21,277 bases of DNA, from contig JAFQWR010000164.1 in the NCBI GenBank assembly GCA_017407365.1, positions 1-21,277 of the forward strand, read 5' to 3'. Position numbers and translations under genes: made by a program. The stretch comes from Clostridia bacterium (lineage in GTDB: Bacteria > Bacillota > Clostridia > Christensenellales > HGM11417). Under the pieces are notes generated by a model. The model did no database searches, was not told the DNA's origin, and saw only the letters and a program-made list of their open reading frames with translations. Each line of letters begins with the position of its first letter. Position 1 is the stretch's first letter. Of this stretch, positions 13,802 through 21,277 are shown one piece after another.

Positions 13802-14875
13802 ATGGCAGTTAAACAAACGGGCGTATACGAAAAAAGCTCGGGAGAGGAAAAAAAGAAGGCAATAGAGCTTGTCCTTGCGCAGGCAGATAAGCAATTCGGC
13901 AAGGGCGCCATCATCAAGCTTGGCGATTCCGCCGCCTATAAGGGTGTGGACGTCATTCCCACGGGCTGTCTTGCCATCGACCTTGCGCTTGGCATCGGCG
14001 GTCTGCCCCGCGGAAGAGTGGTAGAAATTTACGGTCCTGAGGCTTCGGGTAAAACCACCGTCACTCTGCACGTAATTGCAGAGGCGCAGAAGCAGGGCGG
14101 CATTGCCGCTTTCATCGATGCAGAGCACGCATTAGACCCCATCTATGCCAAAAAGCTGGGCGTAAATGTAGATGAGCTTTACGTTTCTCAGCCCGATAAC
14201 GGCGAGCAGGCGCTCGATATCTGCGAGCTGCTCGTTCGCAGCGGTGCGGTGGATGTCGTGGTTATCGACTCGGTAGCGGCGCTCACCCCCAAGGCAGAAA
14301 TCGATGGCGAAATGGGTGATTCCCACGTAGGCTTGCAGGCACGTCTGATGAGTCAGGCGCTTCGTAAGCTCACCCCCGTCATCTCCAAATCCAACACCTG
14401 CGTCATCTTTATCAACCAGCTGCGCGAAAAGGTTGGCGTTATGTTTGGCTCCCCCGAAACCACCACGGGCGGTAAGGCACTCAAATTCTATGCAAGCGTG
14501 CGTCTGGACGTGCGCCGCATCGAAAGCATCAAGGGCGACAACAAGGAGTTCGTTGGCAACCGTGTGCGTGTAAAGGTGGTAAAAAACAAGCTTGCTCCTC
14601 CCTTCACCCAGGCAGAGTTCGAAATTATGTACGGCGAGGGCATCTCCTACGAGGGCAGTCTGTTTGACATTGCCGTCGAAAACGAAATCATAGAAAAGAG
14701 CGGTTCCTGGTTCAGCTACGGCGGCGACCGTATCGGTCAGGGCAGAGAAAACGCAAAGAATTTCCTGAAGTCGCATCCCGAAATCGCCGCAGAAATCGAG
14801 GCAAAGCTGCGTGCAAAGTATGCGGCAGGCGAGGTGACGGAGGATCTGATCACCGACGCAGAGGAAGAGGAATAA
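13802..14875 (+). CDS. recA: Recombinase RecA
   Basis: This 357-residue DNA-dependent ATPase forms filaments on single-stranded DNA, drives strand exchange and triggers LexA self-cleavage. Visible landmarks are QFGKGAIIKLGD, Walker A GPEASGKT (78-85), the DAEHALDP segment near 106-113, Walker B VVVIDSVAAL with Asp156, the loop L1 region around GDSHVGLQARLMSQALRKL, and FINQLREKVGVMFGSPETT covering L2. The acidic tail ends DAEEEE, as in many RecA proteins. The length is normal. AAGGAGAG lies about eight bases before the ATG. No Gram-positive SOS box (GAAC-N4-GTTC) is seen in the 38-base gap to cinA, so expression probably comes from the upstream operon. A terminator follows. Confidence 0.98.
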   Translation: MAVKQTGVYEKSSGEEKKKAIELVLAQADKQFGKGAIIKLGDSAAYKGVDVIPTGCLAIDLALGIGGLPRGRVVEIYGPEASGKTTVTLHVIAEAQKQGGIAAFIDAEHALDPIYAKKLGVNVDELYVSQPDNGEQALDICELLVRSGAVDVVVIDSVAALTPKAEIDGEMGDSHVGLQARLMSQALRKLTPVISKSNTCVIFINQLREKVGVMFGSPETTTGGKALKFYASVRLDVRRIESIKGDNKEFVGNRVRVKVVKNKLAPPFTQAEFEIMYGEGISYEGSLFDIAVENEIIEKSGSWFSYGGDRIGQGRENAKNFLKSHPEIAAEIEAKLRAKYAAGEVTEDLITDAEEEE

Positions 14876-14892
14876 TACAGAATGCGCATAAA

Positions 14893-14927
14893 GGGAGGCT
14901 GCCGCTTGGGTGCGGTGCTTCTCTTTT
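14893..14927 (+). terminator. Probable terminator of recA and the ftsK run
   Basis: GGGAGG-c-TGCCGC (14893-14905) pairs with GCGGTG-CTTCTC (14912-14923) using several G-T pairs and one bulge; four T follow (14924-14927). The T-run is short, so it may be leaky. Confidence 0.55.
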
Positions 14928-14947
14928 GTGCGATTTGTTGCGCTACA

Positions 14948-14960
14948 AACTTGACAAGTT
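14948..14960. promoter_or_regulatory. Palindromic candidate operator over the -35 box
   Basis: AACTTGACAAGTT is a perfect odd palindrome centred on 14954, and it contains the whole TTGACA -35 box. TTGCGC (14938-14943) and GCGCAA (14961-14966) flank it as an outer, asymmetrically spaced inverted pair. A dimeric repressor bound here would block RNA polymerase. The binding protein is unknown. Confidence 0.45.
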
Positions 14961-14979
14961 GCGCAAAAAAGGATATAAT
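14951..14979 (+). promoter_or_regulatory. Perfect consensus sigma-A promoter
   Basis: TTGACA (14951-14956), a 17-base spacer and TATAAT (14974-14979) match the consensus at all 12 positions. The expected start (about 14984-14987) coincides with the ATG of the next gene at 14987. Confidence 0.9.
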
Positions 14980-14986
14980 CGTAATT

Positions 14987-15376
14987 ATGCTGAAGGTAAG
15001 TGAATTTATCGAAATGCCCGTTATCGAACGGGTGCGCACCGAGGCGCTTGGCAGAGGGCTGGATGAGCACGATAATTTTTCGTGGCACGCCGCCCTGTTT
15101 CAGAACGAAACGGAGGTGTTGGGCGTTTGTCGCTTCTACCGCAAGGGAGAGGATCTTTTTGTGGATGACCCCGCCCTGCTCACCGATGATGCCTTCTGTC
15201 GCGAAATGCTCTTCCGCACCGTTTTGTTGAAGGCATCCGGTGTAGAATGCCGTTATGTTCTGGCAAACGGCGAAAGAGCGTATTTAGAAAAATTCGGATT
15301 TTGCGATCACGGCGGCGTGTTTGGCGCCGTTCCCTCCGAAATCCGTTTTCCGCACGATTGCTGCGGACATAAATAA
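14987..15376 (+). CDS. Small GNAT-like protein, apparently translated from a leaderless mRNA
   Basis: This is a 129-residue cytoplasmic protein. The pattern of a short N-terminal helix (VSEFIEMPVIERVRTEAL), a strand with EVLGVCRFYRKGEDLFVDDP, a helix leading to LLKASGVECRYVLA, and a final AYLEKFGF turn resembles small GNAT-type acyltransferases. The GNAT acetyl-CoA loop (Q/R-x-x-G-x-G/A) is not clearly visible, so activity is uncertain. The ATG at 14987 is only eight bases past the -10 box, leaving no room for a ribosome binding site. An alternative ATG at 15014 also lacks a well-spaced site; AAGG around 14992 is about 17 bases away. An upstream in-frame ATG at 14882 would read across the recA terminator and the promoter and is rejected. 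The gene ends 15 bases before fhs and may be cotranscribed with it. Confidence 0.7.
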   Translation: MLKVSEFIEMPVIERVRTEALGRGLDEHDNFSWHAALFQNETEVLGVCRFYRKGEDLFVDDPALLTDDAFCREMLFRTVLLKASGVECRYVLANGERAYLEKFGFCDHGGVFGAVPSEIRFPHDCCGHK

Positions 15377-15391
15377 AAAAGAGGTAGCCTT

Positions 15392-17047
15392 ATGATGACC
15401 GATATCGAAATTGCAAGAGCCTATCAGGCAAAACCCATTCAGGAAATCGCCGCAAAGCTTGGTCTTGGCGAGCAGGATTTAGAGTGCTACGGCAAAATCA
15501 AAGCGAAGGTTTTGCGTAAGCCCACCAAGGAGCGCGGCAAGCTGGTGCTTGTCACCGCGATGAACCCCACCCCTCTGGGCGAGGGTAAAACCACCGTTTC
15601 CATCGGTCTGATTGACGCTCTGCAAAGCATGGGCGTTAAGGTGGCAGGTGCGCTCAGAGAGCCCTCTCTCGGCCCTGTTTTCGGCGTTAAGGGCGGCGCA
15701 ACGGGCGGCGGAAAGTCCCAGGTTGTGCCTATGGAAGAAATCAACCTGCATTTCACGGGCGATCTGCACGCAATCACAGCGGCAAATAACCTGCTTTCTG
15801 CAATGCTCGACAACCATATTTTCCAGGGCAATGCCTTAAAGATTGACCCCACCAAAATTCTGTGGCGCAGAGCAATCGATATGAACGACCGCTCCTTACG
15901 CACCATCGTAACCGGTCAGGGCGTGGGCAACGGCGCAACCCTTTCGGCTGGCTTCGACATCACCGCCGCAAGCGAGGTTATGGCTATTTTATGCCTTTCT
16001 AAGGATTTAGAAGACTTAAAGCAGCGCCTTGGCAACATTCTGGTTGCCTACAACTTCAACGGCGAGCCCGTAACCGCAAAGGACCTCGAAGCGCATGAGG
16101 CTATGACCATCCTCCTCAAAGAGGCGATGAATCCCAATCTGGTGCAGACCTTAGAGGGCGCACCCGTGTTTATCCACGGCGGACCGTTTGCCAATATCGC
16201 ACACGGCTGCAACAGCATTGTAGCAACGCAGGTTGCTATGAGTCTTGCCGATATCACCGTAACCGAGGCAGGCTTCGGCGCTGACCTTGGTGCGGAGAAA
16301 TTCCTTGACGTAAAACGCCGTGTGGCAGAGGTCAATCCCTCTGTTGTAGTGGTGGTTGCAACCGTTAAGGCATTGAAATATAACGGCGGCGTAGCCAAGG
16401 CAGACGTGCTTCTTCCCAACGACGAGGCACTCATCAAGGGCTATCAGAACCTGAAAAAGCACATCGAAAACGTTACCAACGTTTACAAGCTTCCCTGTGT
16501 GGTTGCGCTCAACCGCTATTCCACCGATACCGAGGAAGAATATCTGCTCCTTAAAGAGCTTTGCGAAAAAGACGGCGCAACCCTCGTCCGCTCCACGGCA
16601 TGGGGCGACGGCGGTGCAGGTGCGGTAGAGCTTGCAAAGGCTGTACTCAAGCACTGCGAGCAGCCCGTGGCTGAGCCCGTTTATGCGTACGACTTAAACG
16701 ACAGCATCGAGCAGAAGCTCAACGATGTATGCGTTAAGGTATACGGCGCAAAGGGTGTTGCTTTAAGCCCCAAGGCTAAGCGCGAGGCAGAGCATATTGC
16801 AAAAATGGGCAAGGATAAGCTTCCCGTAATCATCGCAAAAACGCAGTATTCTCTTTCCGATAATGCCGCACTCCTTGGCAGACCCGAGGGCTTTACCGTA
16901 AAAATCAACGAAATCAAACTCAATCAGGGTGCAGGCTTCATTGTAGCCATCGCCGGCGATATGATGCGTATGCCCGGTCTTGGTAAAACACCTGCTGCAA
17001 CAAAGATGACGATTGATGCTGATGGCGTTATCAACGGTCTCTCCTAA
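15392..17047 (+). CDS. fhs: Formate--tetrahydrofolate ligase
   Basis: This 551-residue homotetrameric enzyme makes 10-formyl-tetrahydrofolate from formate, THF and ATP, feeding purine synthesis and, in acetogens, the methyl branch of the Wood-Ljungdahl pathway. The P-loop TPLGEGKTT lies at residues 60-68. Other conserved stretches are LREPSLGPVFGVKGGATGGG, EEINLHFTGDLHAI, HGGPFANIAHGCNS and FGADLGAEKF. The length matches the family (about 555). GAGG at 15381-15384 suits either of the two adjacent ATG codons (15392 or 15395). No promoter separates it from the GNAT-like gene, so the consensus promoter at 14951 probably drives both. Directly after its stop codon lies a palindromic repeat that may act as terminator. 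Confidence 0.97.
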   Translation: MMTDIEIARAYQAKPIQEIAAKLGLGEQDLECYGKIKAKVLRKPTKERGKLVLVTAMNPTPLGEGKTTVSIGLIDALQSMGVKVAGALREPSLGPVFGVKGGATGGGKSQVVPMEEINLHFTGDLHAITAANNLLSAMLDNHIFQGNALKIDPTKILWRRAIDMNDRSLRTIVTGQGVGNGATLSAGFDITAASEVMAILCLSKDLEDLKQRLGNILVAYNFNGEPVTAKDLEAHEAMTILLKEAMNPNLVQTLEGAPVFIHGGPFANIAHGCNSIVATQVAMSLADITVTEAGFGADLGAEKFLDVKRRVAEVNPSVVVVVATVKALKYNGGVAKADVLLPNDEALIKGYQNLKKHIENVTNVYKLPCVVALNRYSTDTEEEYLLLKELCEKDGATLVRSTAWGDGGAGAVELAKAVLKHCEQPVAEPVYAYDLNDSIEQKLNDVCVKVYGAKGVALSPKAKREAEHIAKMGKDKLPVIIAKTQYSLSDNAALLGRPEGFTVKINEIKLNQGAGFIVAIAGDMMRMPGLGKTPAATKMTIDADGVINGLS

Positions 17048-17171
17048 AAACGGCTGAAATACTTCGCATTACTTCGTTAACCTTGCGTTTCCCCGTCGGT
17101 TACGTACGCTGGGGTACGCGCCCTTGGGGAATCCGCGGTTGCCTCGTACTGCTCGCATTTGAGCCGTTTTT
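17046..17171. repeat. Palindromic intergenic repeat (possible MITE- or REP-like element), complete copy
   Basis: This 126-base element is bounded by a perfect 10-bp terminal inverted repeat, AAAAACGGCT (17046-17055) and AGCCGTTTTT (17162-17171). The arms inside remain partly complementary (AAAT/ATTT, and the TTAACC side against GGTTGCC), with a central TTCCCC/GGGGAA pair around GTACG-rich sequence, so it can fold into a long imperfect hairpin. The left end overlaps the last two bases of the fhs stop codon. In transcripts the AGCCGTTTTT end would work as a terminator. A minus-strand reading frame inside it encodes nothing credible. Confidence 0.7.
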
Positions 17172-17206
17172 GGTGCGTGCAGAAGAAAAGAGAGAGCAAA
17201 CACAGA

Positions 17207-17241
17207 GGTTGCCTCGTACTACTTGCATCTAAGCCGTTTTT
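17207..17241. repeat. Partial second copy of the palindromic repeat (right end only)
   Basis: Bases 17207-17241 match 17137-17171 at 31 of 35 positions, and all four differences are transitions. Only the right end with its AGCCGTTTTT is present, here with seven T (17237-17243). The remaining gap to glnS (17244-17330) shows no convincing promoter or other element. Confidence 0.7.
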
Positions 17242-17330
17242 TTCGGTGTGTAAGTTTGTACTAATGGGCTGATGCAAAGGGCGATTTGCTGTAATTGATA
17301 TTGTAAACATTTCATCAAAAAGGATATTTT

Positions 17331-18944
17331 ATGGAAAACTTTATTACCGAAATTATTGAAGAAGATTTAAGGGAAGGGCGCGTGGAAGGTGTGCTTACCC
17401 GTTTCCCGCCTGAGCCCAACGGCTATCTGCACATCGGGCATGCAAAAAGCATTTGCCTGAACTTTGGTGTGGCTGAGCAGTACGGCGGTAAAACCAATCT
17501 CAGATTCGACGATACCAACCCCACCAAGGAGGACGTCGAGTATGTGGATTCCATTTTTGAGGACATCCGTTGGCTGGGCTTTCAGTGGGATAAGCTTTTT
17601 TACGCCTCCGATTATTTTGATCAGATCTTCGAATTTGCGGTAAAGCTCGTAAAAGAGGGTAAGGCGTATGTAGACGATCTTTCTGCGGAGGAGATCCGTG
17701 AATATCGCGGTACGCTCAAGGAGCCCGGTAAAAACAGCCCCTACCGTGACCGTAGCGTGGAAGAAAACCTCGATCTGTTTATGCGTATGAAGGCGGGTGA
17801 ATTCCCCGACGGCTCCCGTGTTTTGCGTGCGAAAATTGATATGAGCTCGCCCAACCTCAATATGCGCGATCCCGTATTATACCGCATTTTACACGCAAGC
17901 CATCACCGTACGGGCGATAAATGGTGCATCTATCCCATGTACGATTTCACCCATCCCATTTCTGATGCGATTGAGGGCATTACCCATTCCATCTGCACGC
18001 TGGAATTTGAGGATCACCGTCCTCTGTACGATTGGGCGGTAGATGTATGCGGCTTTGAGAAAAAGCCCCATCAGTATGAATTTGCACGTCTGAACCTCAC
18101 CAACACCGTTATGAGCAAGCGCTTTTTGCGCCGTCTTGTAGAGGAAGGTAAGGTGGAGGGCTGGGATGACCCCCGTATGCCCACCATTTGCGGCATCCGT
18201 CACCGTGGCTACCCGCCCGAGGCTGTAAAAAAATTCTGCGAGCTCGTTGGTGTTGCCAAGGCAAATTCCGAGGTAGATTACGCCTACTTAGAGCATTGCG
18301 TGCGCGACTATCTGAATGCAAACGCAGAGCGTGCCATGGCGGTGAAAAATCCCGTAAAGGTGGTCATCACCAACTACGAGCCCGGTGGTGCAGACGGTAT
18401 GTTTGACATCAACCCCGGTGCCGAAAATGCAGGCTCCCGTCCCGTGCGCTTCGGTAAGGAGATTTATATCGACGCCGACGACTTCTCCGAAAATCCTCCG
18501 CCCAAATACTTCCGTATGAAAATCGGCGGTGTTGTACGCCTGAAATCTGCATATATCGTGCGTTGCACGGGTGTGGTGAAAAAGGAGGACGGCTCTATCG
18601 ACTACGTAGAGTGCGAATACCTGCCCGATTCCTTCAGCGGCAACGACACCAGCGGCGTAAAGGCAAAGGGCACCATTCAGTGGGTAAATGCAGAGCACGC
18701 TGTGCCCACCACCTTCAAGGTATACGGAGAGCTTCTCGACCCCGAAAAGGACGCAGAGGACTTTATGGATAAGCTGAACCCCAACAGTCTTACCGTATAT
18801 CAGGGCTACACCGAGCCGTATCTTCGTGAAAAGGCTGTGGGAGAGCGCTTCCAGTTTATCCGCATGGGCTACTATGTGAAGGAAGCAGAAAACACCTACA
18901 TCGAAATTGTTGGCTTAAAGGATAGCTTTAAGAGCAAGTCTTAA
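17331..18944 (+). CDS. glnS: Glutaminyl-tRNA synthetase
   Basis: This 537-residue class I aminoacyl-tRNA synthetase charges tRNA-Gln with glutamine. The HIGH motif sits in FPPEPNGYLHIGHAKS (residues 34-37), and VMSKR (260-264) is the KMSKS equivalent. LRFDDTNP and the Y-D-F-T-H-P-I-S-D-A segment are characteristic of GlnRS rather than GluRS. The C-terminal anticodon-binding beta barrels follow. The length is near the usual 550. AAGGA lies about seven bases before the ATG. Many Bacillota lack GlnRS and make Gln-tRNA by the GatCAB route, so its presence suggests acquisition at some point in the lineage. It is followed by a strong terminator and is probably monocistronic. Confidence 0.96.
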   Translation: MENFITEIIEEDLREGRVEGVLTRFPPEPNGYLHIGHAKSICLNFGVAEQYGGKTNLRFDDTNPTKEDVEYVDSIFEDIRWLGFQWDKLFYASDYFDQIFEFAVKLVKEGKAYVDDLSAEEIREYRGTLKEPGKNSPYRDRSVEENLDLFMRMKAGEFPDGSRVLRAKIDMSSPNLNMRDPVLYRILHASHHRTGDKWCIYPMYDFTHPISDAIEGITHSICTLEFEDHRPLYDWAVDVCGFEKKPHQYEFARLNLTNTVMSKRFLRRLVEEGKVEGWDDPRMPTICGIRHRGYPPEAVKKFCELVGVAKANSEVDYAYLEHCVRDYLNANAERAMAVKNPVKVVITNYEPGGADGMFDINPGAENAGSRPVRFGKEIYIDADDFSENPPPKYFRMKIGGVVRLKSAYIVRCTGVVKKEDGSIDYVECEYLPDSFSGNDTSGVKAKGTIQWVNAEHAVPTTFKVYGELLDPEKDAEDFMDKLNPNSLTVYQGYTEPYLREKAVGERFQFIRMGYYVKEAENTYIEIVGLKDSFKSKS

Positions 18945-18952
18945 AAAGTAAG

Positions 18953-18985
18953 ACCGTCGCAGAGAAATGTGCGGCGGTTTTTTTT
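18953..18985 (+). terminator. Rho-independent terminator of glnS
   Basis: ACCGTCGCA (18953-18961) pairs with TGCGGCGGT (18970-18978), nine pairs with one T-G, around an 8-base loop. A run of eight T follows (18978-18985). Confidence 0.92.
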
Positions 18986-19101
18986 ATCCGGATCAACAGA
19001 AAAACCGATAGTACACCTCTCATTCATAGGCAGATTGCACAAGGGATTTTATGCGTTATGCAAAAAATTCGGCGTATTTCAAACTATTTTTCAAAAACCC
19101 C

Positions 19102-19130
19102 TTGAAATTGTCCTTCATATCGTATATAAT
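19102..19130 (+). promoter_or_regulatory. Sigma-A promoter for the EF-G-like gene
   Basis: -35 TTGAAA (19102-19107) and a perfect -10 TATAAT (19125-19130) have a 17-base spacer. The leader to the ATG at 19252 is about 115 bases. Upstream, 18986-19101 shows only an ATTTCAA/TTGAAAT inverted pair ending on the -35 box, of unknown meaning. Confidence 0.8.
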
Positions 19131-19251
19131 ATATAGGTAAGACTTTTTCTGAAGCTTTGTGTATTGACGCGTGGAGAATGGTGAGAAATTTCTTCGTTCA
19201 TGCTTTCACGATCATCAGACTTACAAATAAAATACAGGGGTAAAATCACCT

Positions 19252-21277
19252 ATGGGCAAGTTTACTTGTGACAAAATCCGTAACGTAGCCGTGCTCGGTC
19301 ACGGCGGTGAAGGCAAAACAACACTGTGTGAAGCGATCCTTTACAACGCAAAAAGCATCGACCGTTTGGGCAAGGTTACCGACGGTACTTCGGCGATGGA
19401 CTTCGACGAGCAGGAAATCGCTCGTAAAATCTCGCTTTCGCTTTCCTTGGCATACGCTGAGTGGAACGGTGTTAAAATCAATCTGATCGACGTTCCCGGC
19501 TTCTTCGATTTCGAGGGTGAAACGATTGAGGCTATGACCGCAGCTGACTGCGGTGTTATCGTTATCGGCGCAAACGGAGTTGTTCCCGTTGGCGCAGAAA
19601 AGGCTATGCGTATTCTGGCGGCTAACAACAAGCCCGCTATGATCTTTATCAACGGCATGGATAAAGAAAACGCAAACTACTTAGCAACCTATAAGGCTCT
19701 GGACGAGGCTTATCCCCGCCGTATGGCTTCGCTGATCATCCCCATCATGGTAGACACCAAGATGAAGGGCTATGTAAGCGTGCTCGACCGCAGAGCGTTT
19801 ATGTTTGCAGACGGCAAGCCCATCGAGGGTGACGTTCCCGCAGAATATCAGGCAGACCTCGATTCTATTCTGGAATCGCTGGTAGAAACCGCTGCTGAAA
19901 ACGACGAGGAGCTTTTAGAAAAGTTCTTCGAGGAAGGCACGCTTTCTCCCGAAGAAATCAAGCTGGGTATCTCTAAGGGCATTCAGTCCGGCAGCGTCAT
20001 TCCCGTATTTGCAGGCAGTGCATTAAACAACAAGGGTGTATTCGTTCTGATGGACGAGCTCGTTGCAGGTATGCCCTGTCCTCCCGCCTCCGTTAAGGCA
20101 AAGAACTCCGCAGGCGAGGCAATCACGGTGGAAGCAAAGGCAGACGCTCCCTTCGTGTGCCGCGTATTCAAAACGTTCGCCGATCCGTTCGTTGGCAAGC
20201 TGAACTTCTTTAAGGTATTTGCCGGCAGCGTAAAATCGGGCGTTACCATCAAAAACGTAAATAAAGACAAAACCGAGCGTGTAGGCTCCGTATTATATCC
20301 CCGTGGCAAAAAGCAGGAAACCGCAGATGAAATCACCGTTGGTGATATCGGTGCCTTTGCAAAGCTTGCCATCACCGGCACGGGCGATACCCTTTGCGAT
20401 CCCTCGGTAGACGTTCGCTTCGACGATATGGTATTCCCCAGACCCGTATACAGCATGTGCGTTATGAGCGCAAAGACGGGCGATGAGGATAAGGTATTCG
20501 GCGGCTTCAACCGTCTGATGGAGGAGGACGTAACCTTCACCATCACCAAGAACACCGACACGGGCGAAACCTTACTGAACGGCTTGGGCGAAACGCACCT
20601 CGACGTATTGGTAAAACGCTTAAAGAGCAAATTCAACGCAGAAGCGGTAATCAAAACGCCTCGCGTTCCCTACCGTGAAACCATCCGCAAAAAAGTGGAT
20701 GCAGAAGGTAAGCACAAAAAGCAATCGGGCGGCCACGGTCAGTACGGTCACTGTAAGGTTCGCTTCGAGCCCTTCCCCGATGGTGATTTCGAATTCGGCG
20801 ACGAGGTTGTTGGCGGTGAGGTTCCCCGTCAGTACATCCCCGCAGTTGAAAAGGGCTTAAGAGAAAAGCTCTCTAAGGGCGTTCTTGCAGGCTGTCCCGT
20901 AGTAAACCTGCGTGCAGTCATCACCGGCGGTAGCTACCACGACGTAGACTCCTCGGAAGAAGCCTTCAAGGTAGCGGCTCACCTCGCATTCAAGGATGGC
21001 TTATCCCGTGCGAACCCCGTTCTGTTAGAGCCCATCTACTCGGTAGTAATCACCGTACCCGAATCCTACATCGGCGATATCATGGGCGACCTCAACAAGC
21101 GTCGCGGCAGAATCCTCGGTATGGATGCGGTAGACGGCAACCAGCAGATCAACGCAGAGGTACCCTTGGCAGAAATGTTCCGTTATGCTACCGACCTTCG
21201 CAGTATGACGCAGGGCAGAGGCTCCTTCTATATGGAAGAGGCTCGCTACGAGGAAGTTCCTCAGGCGATTGTTACCA
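19252..21277 (+). CDS. EF-G-like translation GTPase (EF-G2 type), 3' partial
   Basis: The 675 residues present correspond to nearly the whole EF-G length (about 690); the stop codon lies beyond the window. Domain order follows EF-G: GTPase domain, domain II (about 290-370), domain III with LNGLGETHLDVL, domain IV with KQSGGHGQYGHCKVRFEP and GGSYHDVDSSEEAFKVAAH, and domain V with YIGDIMGDLNKRRGRILGMD. The GTPase is divergent: G1 is GHGGEGKT (16-23) instead of AHIDAGKT, the switch I/G2 region reads EIARKISLSLS instead of ERGITI, G3 is DVPG (80-83), and G4 is NGMD (134-137) instead of NKMD. This is the pattern of the EF-G-like paralogues found beside canonical FusA. GGGG lies about ten bases before the ATG. 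It may have a specialised role at the ribosome. Confidence 0.88.
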   Translation, partial: MGKFTCDKIRNVAVLGHGGEGKTTLCEAILYNAKSIDRLGKVTDGTSAMDFDEQEIARKISLSLSLAYAEWNGVKINLIDVPGFFDFEGETIEAMTAADCGVIVIGANGVVPVGAEKAMRILAANNKPAMIFINGMDKENANYLATYKALDEAYPRRMASLIIPIMVDTKMKGYVSVLDRRAFMFADGKPIEGDVPAEYQADLDSILESLVETAAENDEELLEKFFEEGTLSPEEIKLGISKGIQSGSVIPVFAGSALNNKGVFVLMDELVAGMPCPPASVKAKNSAGEAITVEAKADAPFVCRVFKTFADPFVGKLNFFKVFAGSVKSGVTIKNVNKDKTERVGSVLYPRGKKQETADEITVGDIGAFAKLAITGTGDTLCDPSVDVRFDDMVFPRPVYSMCVMSAKTGDEDKVFGGFNRLMEEDVTFTITKNTDTGETLLNGLGETHLDVLVKRLKSKFNAEAVIKTPRVPYRETIRKKVDAEGKHKKQSGGHGQYGHCKVRFEPFPDGDFEFGDEVVGGEVPRQYIPAVEKGLREKLSKGVLAGCPVVNLRAVITGGSYHDVDSSEEAFKVAAHLAFKDGLSRANPVLLEPIYSVVITVPESYIGDIMGDLNKRRGRILGMDAVDGNQQINAEVPLAEMFRYATDLRSMTQGRGSFYMEEARYEEVPQAIVT

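Noticed and set aside
14132..15088. 318-codon minus-strand open frame opposite recA.
   Set aside because: It lies fully across recA, its terminator and the consensus promoter, and shows no domain features; it is a codon-bias shadow.
17119..17135. GGGGTACGCGCC resembles the T-box antiterminator core upstream of an aminoacyl-tRNA synthetase (glnS).
   Set aside because: It lacks the TGG-N-ACCGCG core, there is no specifier stem, and it lies in the centre of the palindromic repeat.
17077..17310. Minus-strand 77-codon reading frame in the fhs-glnS gap.
   Set aside because: It runs through both repeat copies, has no ribosome binding site and has repeat-derived composition.

Overview
The window looks like a chromosomal housekeeping segment of a Bacillota bacterium of class Clostridia, probably an uncultured gut-type lineage. 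The reasons are the zinc-type L28 beside an Asp23/YloU-FakA pair, an FtsK/SpoIIIE-rimO-pgsA-cinA-recA cluster, strong AGGAGG-type ribosome binding sites, and near-consensus sigma-A promoters with 17-base spacers. No tRNA, rRNA, CRISPR array, phage or transposase gene was seen. The class assignment is inferred from gene order and protein character, not from a database search.

Layout. Bases 1-3400 are on the minus strand: the first 27 codons of a probable DAHP synthase, a large exported membrane-anchored protein with a propeller-like region and SH3-like modules, a 413-base gap with a foldable element, and rpmB. A divergent intergenic region then leads to plus-strand genes: Asp23/Gls24 protein and fakA (fatty acid kinase), each followed by a terminator-like hairpin. 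From 5900 one promoter can serve ftsK, a small FtsK-gamma-like paralogue, rimO, pgsA, cinA and recA, ending at a terminator near 14.9 kb. Next come a small GNAT-like gene that appears leaderless, behind a perfect consensus promoter with a palindrome over its -35 box, then fhs, a 126-base palindromic repeat with a second partial copy, glnS with a strong terminator, and an EF-G-like GTPase cut by the window end.

How the genes fit together. The central run combines chromosome segregation (FtsK and its paralogue), ribosome modification (RimO), phospholipid synthesis (PgsA), NMN deamidation (CinA) and recombination (RecA). The flanks supply fatty-acid activation (FakA), one-carbon metabolism (Fhs), glutaminyl-tRNA (GlnS) and a translation GTPase.

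The most unusual items are: (1) a stand-alone protein ending in a close copy of the FtsK gamma DNA-reading domain, directly downstream of ftsK; (2) the leaderless gene with a palindrome over its promoter; (3) the palindromic repeat touching the fhs stop codon; (4) a CinA whose N-terminal MoCF-like half is degenerate; (5) an EF-G-like protein with an altered G4 motif; and (6) a structured intergenic element behind its own minus-strand promoter. No complete new multi-gene system is evident.
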